The notes below the pieces were generated by a model. The model saw only the letters and a program-made list of their open reading frames with translations. It was not told where the DNA came from and did not search any database. 64,000 bases of DNA from an endosymbiont 'TC1' of Trimyema compressum (GTDB lineage: Bacteria > Bacillota > TC1). The translations under genes and the position numbers were made by a program. How positions within the stretch are numbered: position 1 is the first letter of the stretch; the number at the start of each line of letters is the position of its first letter. The stretch spans positions 124,001 to 188,000 of the forward strand of contig NZ_CP014606.1 of NCBI RefSeq assembly GCF_001584725.1. The letters run 5' to 3'. This document shows positions 29,820 through 38,175 of this stretch, piece by piece.

Positions 29820-31547
29820 TTGAAAACATTAATTTTTTCGGAGAAACCAAGTGTTACAAAGGATTTGGTAGAAGCTATTGATCCAACAGCAAGATATCAC
29901 AATGGTTATTATGAGAGTGTTGATTATATTTTCACCAATGCAATTGGCCATTTACTCAGGTTGAAAAACCCTGAGGAAATTAATACAAAATACAAGAATT
30001 GGAATCTTGTTTCTCTACCTATTCAAATACACAATAAAATAATTTCGAATTATACAGTAAATGAAAAGACGAAAAAACAACTTAGTACTGTTGCAGATTT
30101 GTTTAAAAGAAACGACATTAATTCTATTGTAAATGCAACGGATCCTGATAGAGAGGGTGAGTTGATTTTTAGTACTCTTTACTCATATTTAGAATGTACA
30201 AAACCCAGTCTGCGTTTAATTTTAAAAGATATGACCGCTGAAGGTATTAAGGAACAGCTTGCTGTTTTAGAGCCTGGAGAAAAGTATAATGGATTGAAAG
30301 CTTCTGCTTATTCTAGATCTATAAGTGATTAATTTAATTAGTAGGTGTGAATATTACAAGAGCTTTAACAGTGAAATATGGACGTGGTAGTGTATTGTCT
30401 GCAGGGAGAGTACAAACACCAACTCTTAAATTAATATATGATCGAACTAAAGAGAATTTAGCCCACAAAAAATCTATTCACTATGTAATTAAAGCACAGA
30501 TTGAAGATAGTGATATTTTACTGACTTTAGATAATAAAAAGTTTCGGAAAAAAGAAGAAGCCGAAAAGTTAATTGAAAATTTTCCAGATAAGTTACCTAT
30601 AGAAATGAATCGAAGAAAAAAGATTAAAGTTCCACCGCCACTTCCCAACCTACTGGATATTCAAAAGAATGCCAATAATAAATGGGGATATAAAGCGGAG
30701 GAGACTTTGAATACTGTTCAATCTTTATACGAAAAATACAAAGCTGTTTCTTACCCTAGAACTGACTGTAATTTTGTTACTGCAAATACAGCTTTAAAAC
30801 TTGATAAAAAATTAAGTAAGTTCGAAAAATTTTAAAAATATCCTTATATAGATTTTAAAAATCTTAATAATAAGAATATTGGGGAGATAACAGCTCACGA
30901 AGCTATTACGCCAACAGGTGTTATTCCTAACTATAATGTAATGAGTGAAAAAGAAATTAATATTTATACAGAAATTACCAGCATGTTTTTTCAAATTATT
31001 GTGAAAACTATTCTTATAATGACATTATTTATACAGCTAAATTTGAAAAATATCTTTTTAAGACGATTGAGAAAGAGCTATTAAATGAAGGTTATTTGAA
31101 AGTCTATAAAAATGTAAACCATAAATATAAAGCTATTTTTGAATCAGGTCTATATTCAATAAGATATCAAGTGGCTGAAGTGGAAAGCAAATCTAAACCT
31201 TTTTTACTGAAGCAACCCTAATTTCAAAAATGGAAAATATTCATAATAAAGAAAAAGGGGAAATTAAAAAAATCTTAAAAGATATTAAAGGAATTGGGAC
31301 ACCTGCAACAAGAGGCTCTATTATTGAAACTCTTTTTAAGAGGGAATATATACAAAATAAAGGAAAATCAATTGTTACAACAGATAAAGGCAATAAGTTT
31401 ATAGAACTTTTGCTAGCTATAGATTCAAGACTATTGGATGTAAAGTATACGGCAGATTTAGAAACTAGTTTGAAGGAAATGGTTAGTAATCCCGCAGATT
31501 TCAAATCATTTTTAACAGAAGTTAATGCCTTAACGTCAGAATACTAG
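29820..31547 (+). pseudogene. topB: DNA topoisomerase III, frameshifted
   Basis: Starts at TTG 29820 after GAGGAAAG. The product is a type IA topoisomerase: TOPRIM domain with SEKPSVTKDL at residues 6-15 and ATDPDREGELI (metal-binding DxDxxGE-like) near residue 107, then GRGSVLSAGRVQTPTL and the active-site Tyr in AVSYPRTDCNF at about 30745-30778, then HEAITPTG and a C-terminal GIGTPATRGSIIETL. These cytosolic enzymes decatenate DNA. Breaks: near 30330 (SISD then eight extra or altered bases before LVGVN, not a homopolymer), 30835, 30995 and 31205. Without repair, only the first 170 codons would be translated. Confidence 0.88.
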
Positions 31548-31708
31548 AGGAGATTATACAATCAAATGAGAGGATATCTTTTAAGTAAAATATTTGTAAG
31601 CATAAAAGAAATCATTTTCAAAAAGCATTTGTTTTGTTATAATATAATATATAGAAATTAAATGATAACTAGAAATAATAATAAAAATGATTATTAGGAG
31701 GATTGTAA

Positions 31709-33094
31709 TTGGAAATTGAGAAGAAAAAGCGACTTAAAGGTAAAATTAAAATATGGCTTAATACCTTTATATATTTTATTTATATTAATAGGTGTGGAAT
31801 TATTAGCTCGCTTAAATCCTTTAGAGGGTATTATAGCGATGATTATTAATCCATTTGCATTTTTAGTTAATCTTTTAATTATTAGTTTATGCTTTATATT
31901 TCTATTAATTCTTTTTAATAATAAATATATTGGCTCTTCTATTCTTTTAATAGTAAGTATTATTTTAGGAGTAGCTGCAAAGATTAAATATGATTTTAGA
32001 GGCACCGGTTCTTCACCATCAGATTTTTTAATTATTGGAGAAGGGGCGCATATGGCTAATGCTTTGTCAACGGAGTTTCTAATTAAAACAGGTACTATTG
32101 TTGCCGTTTTAATTATTATTGCTATTTTTTTAATGAGAAAAATGATGGTGCCTAAATTAACTATACTACAAAGAATAAGTAGTTTAGGCGTTACAATAGT
32201 TTTTTGTATACCTTTATATTTTTTTTACACCAGCAGGTATTATTATTAAAAATGTTGCGGGAGGTTCGTAAGGGAACTGCTATGGAAGTATGAGCCTATT
32301 TTTATTTTGTTTCTCAGTTTAATAATAAAGGTGATATTAAAGAACTAGTAAGTGATAAAGAGGATTTGAAAAGGCGAATAGATCAACGTTTTGGTTCTAT
32401 TCTTGAAAATATAGATAATAATAAAAAAAGTGGCGAAAAACCTGATATTATTTATATTCAAGCTGTATCTGTTCAGACCCATGCACCTTTTGGAGCCAAT
32501 AAAAACCCCAACTACAATGTAACGTATACCGGGGGATAAATCAACACGAAAAAGTACTCTTGAAGAATTTAATGGTTATCTTAGAAATTTAAAAGAAACA
32601 GATGATTCATTAAGGATTTTAATGGATTATTTAAAAACAAGAGATAAAGAGACTATAGTTGTATTTTATGGGGATCATCAACCGAGATTAGAAATGTTTC
32701 CTTATGCAGATTCTTTAACTATGGAAGAAAAGCAAAAAAAAGACATGAAGTCGGGGCATTTGTTTGGAGCAATAAGGAAGCTTTAAAAACAATAGAAACT
32801 GTAATTGATATGGCTTCCTTAGGAGAAAAAGGATTAACTGCAGCATCTGTTGATATGCCAAATTATTTCTATATTTTAAGGAATTTGAGGGAAGAAGAGA
32901 AAGTTAATAGTTTTAATAGTTTTTATCTACTTAAAGATGGTCAATATTACTTTAAAGGACAACCTGAATATGAAGAAATTTATAAGGACTATTTTTTAAT
33001 TTACAAAGATATATTAGATGGGAAACGCTATATTGAACAAGAAAATGATAAATGGTTAATAGAAAATAATAATGACTACAAGGGGGCTAAATAA
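31709..33094 (+). pseudogene. lipoteichoic acid synthase-like sulfatase, catalytic core deleted
   Basis: TTG 31709 follows AGGAGG. The N-terminal part has about five membrane helices (for example YILFILIGVELLARL) as in LtaS/YfnI proteins. At about 32460 the reading jumps from KPDIIYIQ, the start of the extracellular sulfatase domain, directly to AVSVQTHAPFG, a late segment of that domain. The roughly 200 residues between, with the nucleophilic Thr, are missing. The end keeps ETIVVFYGDHQPRLE. LtaS enzymes polymerise glycerol phosphate. Indels near 31755, 32245 and 32530 and TGA at 32291 add to the damage. Confidence 0.78.
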
Positions 33095-33115
33095 AATACG
33101 TTGGGAGCTTTTTAA

Positions 33116-35214
33116 ATGAAAAAGAAGTTTATTGTGTCTTATTGGCAGTGTTTATGTTAGCTGTGCTGTTTGGATTTACTAATGATAGTAATGTTATTAA
33201 AGTTGAACCAACAAAAATAGAAGCAACTGTAGGAGAAAAAGGCGCTATTAACGAAGAAATTTTGGAGGAAGCATTAAAACAGACTAGTTTAAACTATAGT
33301 AGTGGTGATGCTAATATTATTACTATTGATAATAAGGGTAACTGGGAAGCTTTGGCAGCAGGGAAAACAGAAATTTTTGTAAGTCTTTCGTCAGAGGTTA
33401 AACCAGTTAAAAAAGCATTGAAGTTATAGTTAATAAAAAACAGGTTGTGAACACCCTTTCCTCTAAAAGTAGCGGAGCTGTACCATTAGTGGGAAATGTT
33501 GTTCCTGATGTAGTTTTGAAAAAGCTATTAATGAACAATTGTCAAGGCCTGTTGATACAGATATTACAGTTGCTGATTTAGAGACTTTAACATCTCTTAG
33601 TATATATGGTCCTTATAAGATGGGTTCTACAGAACCTAGAGTTAAGTCTCTTGAGGGACTACAATATGCAGTTAATCTATCCATGCTCAATATTTCTAAT
33701 GGTGATTTAAGTAATCCAAACTCTATTTCAGCCATTGCTAATTTAGTTAAACTTGAGAGTCTAGATTTATCTTTTTCCAATGTGACATCAGATTCTTTAC
33801 GTTATCTTGTTAATTTAACTAAATTTAAATTCTTTAAGTCTCTATTATAACAATATAACAAATTGACAAATTTAGCACTTATTGAGCCTTTATTAGAGGC
33901 AAAACTACAGCAGTTTAGAAATAATCATGATAGTTCAGAGTTTTACTTTTATGTTATTCGTAACCCTATTATGGATTTTAGAGGAGGAAGACCTTACTTT
34001 GACTTAAGAAGAGAGTTTTTAATCTATCATGGTTTGACGCCAGCTGAAGCAGATGTTTATGGAGCAAATTATGTTATGAGAAGTATTAGTCCTCATATTT
34101 ACGAAAATGCAAGAACAATTAAATCCAGATTGGTCTGTTCATGGAAATTGGGGTGCTGATTTTGTAGCTAATAAACTGCCTGATATTTGGGCTTTAAGGG
34201 TGAATGAACAATCAAGCCCAGAAAAACAGAATTCCAATTAAAGAAGCAATTATTGATTTTAATGGAGATAAGGCTATTTTTGGTGTTGATTATAATTGGA
34301 AAGAGGATATTGGCAATTCTTATATTTCATTGCCTTTCTATACTAGAGCAGATGAAAAGTTTATGTATTCAAATGACCTAACGAATGGCTATAATAATAG
34401 TAGTCCTTGGACAGATACCGTAGAGGATTATTTTGCATTAGAAACAAGAGCTAGTTTTGATTATCCAGGTGAGACGGAATATTATTATAAGGGGAGAGAC
34501 TATAACATTGTTCTATACAACCCTCATGCTACAGGATCCTCAGATAGACAAGAGCCCATAAATACAGCAGATGGTAACATTGCAACCTGCTATTATTTAG
34601 AATTTAAAAATTTTAATGACCCTGTTTTATTACCAGGTAGTACAGAATATTATTATCCGAATATGTTTAAAAATACAGCAGATACAACAACTATTACGTT
34701 ATCCAGTAGACCTTTTTTAAAAGAAATGAATATACCGATTTTCAATTATTCTGGAAGCATTGTCTATAAGCAAGTTATTCATTGGATTAATCCAGAAGCC
34801 CCTGTAATTGATGGACTAACCAATATAAAGATTACAGCAGGTACACTTTTTGATCCTTTAGCTGGTGTAACAGCCTATGACCCAACAAGAGATGGGGAAA
34901 ATCCAAGACGGCTTAACACCAAAGGATATTACGAGTAGTATTGTTATTGTATCAGGTAGTGTAGATATTAATACACCAGGGACCTATGTAATTGTCTATA
35001 AAGTCTCACATTAGCCCTTATGGCATAGAAACAACAGGAGAACGCATTATTACTGTTGTAGCTTCTGATAATGGTGGCGGTGATAATAATTTGGTTCTGG
35101 AATAACTGGTGGTGGTACACTACCAGGTAATGGTAATGAAAAGCTATATGTTTTAGGAATATCTTTGTTAACCTTAGGTAGTTTTATGATTTTAAGAAAA
35201 AATCAAATAAGTAA
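33116..35214 (+). pseudogene. secreted LRR/Ig-like surface protein with degenerate sorting signal, broken
   Basis: ATG 33116 leads into a signal peptide (LLAVFMLAVLFGFT, across an indel near 33140). Then an Ig-like bacterial region (IKVEPTKIEATVGEKG...SSGDANIITIDNKGNWEALAAGKTEI, Big_2-like), a few LRRs (33600-33840), an unrecognised region (33860-34740) and a DUF5011-type domain (PVIDGLTNIKITAGTLFDPLAGVTAYD, TPGTYVIVYKVS). The C-terminus has LPGNG where LPXTG is expected, a hydrophobic segment YVLGISLLTLGSFMI and a basic tail. I end it at 35214, reading RKKSNK through one missing A. Frames change at least six times. Confidence 0.65.
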
Positions 35215-35217
35215 TAT

Positions 35218-35265
35218 GAAACAGCAAAGAGTCTTGGTAGTTTTACCAAGACTCTTTGCTGTTTC
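35218..35265. terminator. bidirectional hairpin between convergent genes
   Basis: A perfect 22-bp inverted repeat (35218-35239 with 35244-35265) with a 4-base loop. It lies between the convergent surface gene and copA-csoR relic. The downstream T tract is weak on both sides. Confidence 0.75.
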
Positions 35266-35273
35266 AATCTAAT

Positions 35274-35732
35274 TTATTTTGCAATTTTATTGAATAGTTC
35301 CACAATTTCTTATATTTTTTCTTGCTCATTACCAGTTTCAAATGCTTCTTTGACACAACCGGATAGATGACTTTCTATAATGAGTTTATTTGTTTTTCTT
35401 AAAATAGCTTCTGTGGCCATAATAGGAAAGTACCTGATACAATTAATCTGTTTTTCATATTCTTAAGTTCATCATTAAGTATATTTTTTTCTTTTGAATT
35501 GTTTTTTCTTCTTTTCTATCTTTGTCTACTAGTGTTGCACCAAAACCAATATCTGTAACTGCTTTAATAATATTTTCACTTGAAATCTTTTTTTCATCAA
35601 AATCAACTTTCATATTATTTGCTAATAAATTTACATTAACATTGTTTACTCCTGTAAGTTTGCTAACGGTTTTTCAATATTAGCAGAGCATGAGGAACAG
35701 CTCATACCGTTAATATCATAATTTTGTTTCAT
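35274..35732 (-). pseudogene. copA-csoR deletion relic (HMA domain joined to CsoR C-terminus)
   Basis: Reverse strand, ATG at 35732 after CGGAGGTG. The first half reads MKQNYDINGMSCSSCSANIE, a heavy-metal-associated domain with the CxxC copper site, then a linker ending NDELKNMKNRLIVSGTFL, the entry to the first membrane helix of a CopA-type copper ATPase. Near 35440 it passes directly to ATEAILRKTNKLIIESHLSGCVKEAFETGNEQEK, the C-terminal copper-site helix of a CsoR-family repressor, whose His and second Cys are in ESHLSGCV. So one deletion has fused the start of copA to the end of csoR. Internal stops and indels confirm it is dead. Confidence 0.7.
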
Positions 35733-35750
35733 AATTCACCTCCGATTACA

Positions 35751-35803
35751 ACACCCGTGGGGGGATATGTATAAAGTTTATTACTTTATAGCTTAATTGT
35801 CAA
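35751..35803 (-). promoter_or_regulatory. copper promoter with CsoR-type operator
   Basis: On the reverse strand TTGACA (35803-35798) is followed after 17 bases by TAAACT. Downstream lies ATATCCCCCCACGGGTGT (35751-35770), a near-palindromic C-run/G-run resembling CsoR operators (TACCCC-n-GGGGTA type). It precedes the copA relic. Confidence 0.5.
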
Positions 35804-36035
35804 TAAAAAAGTTAGCTAATTTTAACTTCTAATTATATAAGTGATATCAAGCTAAGGAAAAGATATAAATAGAAGTTAATTGTTTAACATGACTGTTAAT
35901 TTTGGTATAATAATAAAGTATAGTTTTTTAATATGGAGAAGTATTATCTCTCCATATTTAAGGGAATTGAATACATAGGCAAATGTAATTAATTTAATTG
36001 CTATTTATTATGGAAATAAGAAAGAGGAGAGTAAT
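35804..36035. other. upstream region of the polysaccharide locus
   Basis: AT-rich, no gene. A hairpin of the form GGAGAAGTATTATCTCC lies at about 35936-35952. AAAGAGGAGAG serves ATG 36036. Confidence 0.5.
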
Positions 36036-36971
36036 ATGAGTAGAGTACTAATAACTGGGGGGGCTGGTTTTATTGGATCTAATTTGACAGAGTATTTAAT
36101 TAATCACAATGAAGAAGTCGTTATTATTGATAATTTTACTACAGGGAAAAAGGAAAATATAGAAGCATTTAGAGATAAAATTACAGTATATGAAGGCGAT
36201 ATAAAAGATGAAGCATTAGTTGAAAAGTCCTTACAAGGTGTAGATGCTGTTGTTCATTTAGCTGCCATTCCTTCTGTTATTGAATCTGTAAATAATCCTA
36301 GAAAAGTAAGTGATAACAATATTATGGGAACTGTGGCACTTTTTGATATCATTGCTAAAAAAAGCAATGTTAAAAAAATAGTTCAGGCTTCTTCTTCAGC
36401 AATTTATGGCGATATTAAGGAAATGCCTATTGTTGAGACTGCTGGATACAATCCATTATCTCCTTATGCAATTGATAAAGTTGTGCAGGAACTTTTTGCT
36501 AATTTCTACAGCGAAACCTATGGTATTGATATTATCTCACTAAGATTTTTTAATGCATTTGGACCAAAACAAGATCCGAAATCTGTATATGCAGGCGTTA
36601 TCCCTATTTTTATTAGTAAATTAGTTAATAACGAATCTCCTGTAATTTTTGGGGATGGACTGGCATTGAGAGATTTTATTTTTGTAGGCGATATTGCTCA
36701 GGGAATTTATAAATCATTATTAAGCAAAAATAAAGGTCATAGAGTTTATAATTTAGGAACAGGAGCAGGCACTACAATTAATAAGTTAACTGAGACACTT
36801 ATGGGATTAATGGGTAAAAAAATGCCGCTTATTCATAAAGAAAAGAGGGCGGGAGAGGTAGATAAATCGGTATCTAATATTGATAGAGCAACAACTGAAA
36901 TTGGCTTTAAAAGTCAATTTACTCTCAAAGAAGGTTTAGTGCGACTCTTAGATTTTATGAATATAAAATAG
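36036..36971 (+). CDS. NAD-dependent UDP-sugar 4-epimerase
   Basis: 311 residues, an intact extended SDR: TGGAGFIGS at residues 7-15 binds NAD, ASSSAIYG holds the catalytic Ser, and SPYAIDK the Tyr/Lys pair. The size, the EGDIKD region and the RFFNAFGPKQDP loop fit UDP-glucose/UDP-GlcNAc 4-epimerases of surface polysaccharide loci; GalE, WbpP-type or UDP-glucuronate epimerase roles cannot be separated by eye. It probably supplies UDP-galactose for the mutase downstream. It stands 110 bases ahead of the first glycosyltransferase. Confidence 0.85.
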   Translation: MSRVLITGGAGFIGSNLTEYLINHNEEVVIIDNFTTGKKENIEAFRDKITVYEGDIKDEALVEKSLQGVDAVVHLAAIPSVIESVNNPRKVSDNNIMGTVALFDIIAKKSNVKKIVQASSSAIYGDIKEMPIVETAGYNPLSPYAIDKVVQELFANFYSETYGIDIISLRFFNAFGPKQDPKSVYAGVIPIFISKLVNNESPVIFGDGLALRDFIFVGDIAQGIYKSLLSKNKGHRVYNLGTGAGTTINKLTETLMGLMGKKMPLIHKEKRAGEVDKSVSNIDRATTEIGFKSQFTLKEGLVRLLDFMNIK

Positions 36972-37081
36972 TTCATATTTGACGGAGATAATATAGGATT
37001 TTCAGCCTACTTAAGGGGCTTAATACCTGTTTGACTAAAAAAATTGGGTATGCTAAAATAGCTTAGGAAGGGGAGTCATAG

Positions 37082-38137
37082 GTGAAGAAGTTATCAATTA
37101 TTGTTCCAATTTACAACATGGAAAAATATATTGACAGATGTGTTCAATCTGTTCTTGATGCCAAGTTAAATGACTCTATTGAAATATTGTTAATTAATGA
37201 TGGCTCAAAAGATAAAAGCCAAGAAATTATGGATAGTTACTATAAACAACATCCTGATATTATACGAGTATTTAACAAAGAAAACGGTGGACATGGTTCA
37301 GTAATTAATTTTGGAATAGATAAGTCAGAAGGAAAATATTTAAAAATATTGGACTCTGACGATTATTTTAATACTGAAAATCTAAAAAAACTGATTGCTT
37401 TCTTAGATAAAAATGAAGAGGTTGATTTAATTATTACTTCTTATTACAAAGTTTTTGAAAATAGTTGTTTAAAGCAAAAACTTAATATTAAATCTAATGA
37501 AATAATGCCACTTGAAAGTTTATATAGTATTTTTAGTGGTAATTCAAATAAAGAAAATATTAATTATGTTCCTATGGCTATGGTTACATATAAGACTAAA
37601 GTACTTAAAAACTGTAAAAAAAGATTACTAGAGAAAACATATTATGTAGATACTGAATTTAATGTTTTTTACATTAATGAGGTAAATGATTTTATTTATT
37701 TAGATTTACCTATTTATAATTACTGCATTGGCAGAGCTGATCAGTCAATTTCTTCTCAGAGTTTTGTTAACAATTATAATGACCATTCAAAAGTTGTACA
37801 CTCAATTATAGAGTATTACAATACGCATTTATTTAAAACAAAAATTCATAAATTAGTAACTGAGATAATGATAGTACGACTATTAAATACTCAATATGCA
37901 ATTTATGGCTATCATTTGAAAAAAGGTTATAATAGTCAATTACAAAAAGTCATGTTAGATTTTGATCAGTGGTTAAAACAGGAAAGCCCTTATCTTTATG
38001 ATAAAATGGCTATTCGAAAATACATTAGCTTAGGGAGAAAACATAATTTTAATAAAAGAATTTACAGACCATTTTTCTTTAAGTTGGCTATCGCATGGGA
38101 AATGATGCGAGGGACTTGGAAAAAATACAATATATAG
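37082..38137 (+). CDS. family 2 glycosyltransferase
   Basis: 351 residues, GTG start at 37082 after GGAAGGGGAG. GT-A fold: IVPIYNMEKYIDRCVQSVLDA at the N-terminus, INDGSKDKS, and the metal-binding DSDDYF (DxD) near residue 97. It has no membrane segment and is expected at the cytosolic membrane face, adding a sugar to a lipid-linked chain. The C-terminal half, from YVDTEFNVFYINEV to the GRKHNFNKR stretch, is clearly paralogous to the first 345 residues of the next gene, so the pair arose by duplication. Confidence 0.9.
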   Translation: MKKLSIIVPIYNMEKYIDRCVQSVLDAKLNDSIEILLINDGSKDKSQEIMDSYYKQHPDIIRVFNKENGGHGSVINFGIDKSEGKYLKILDSDDYFNTENLKKLIAFLDKNEEVDLIITSYYKVFENSCLKQKLNIKSNEIMPLESLYSIFSGNSNKENINYVPMAMVTYKTKVLKNCKKRLLEKTYYVDTEFNVFYINEVNDFIYLDLPIYNYCIGRADQSISSQSFVNNYNDHSKVVHSIIEYYNTHLFKTKIHKLVTEIMIVRLLNTQYAIYGYHLKKGYNSQLQKVMLDFDQWLKQESPYLYDKMAIRKYISLGRKHNFNKRIYRPFFFKLAIAWEMMRGTWKKYNI

Positions 38138-38175
38138 TTAATAGAAAAACAATAAAGTGCGAAAGGAATGTGTAA

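Noticed and set aside
2083-32293. UGA reassigned to tryptophan genome-wide
   Set aside because: Several TGA codons sit at Trp-like positions in the surface and LTA-synthase-like genes, but intact genes end in TGA (the export permease at 42471-42473 and rfbB at 44673-44675) and use TGG for Trp. SelD uses TGA as Sec. Nonsense mutation is the simpler reading.
8074-35214. Leucine-rich and B-repeat proteins as an immune-type or secretion system
   Set aside because: Signal peptides, LPXTG sorting signals and WxL neighbours identify surface adhesins. I see no effector or nuclease domain.
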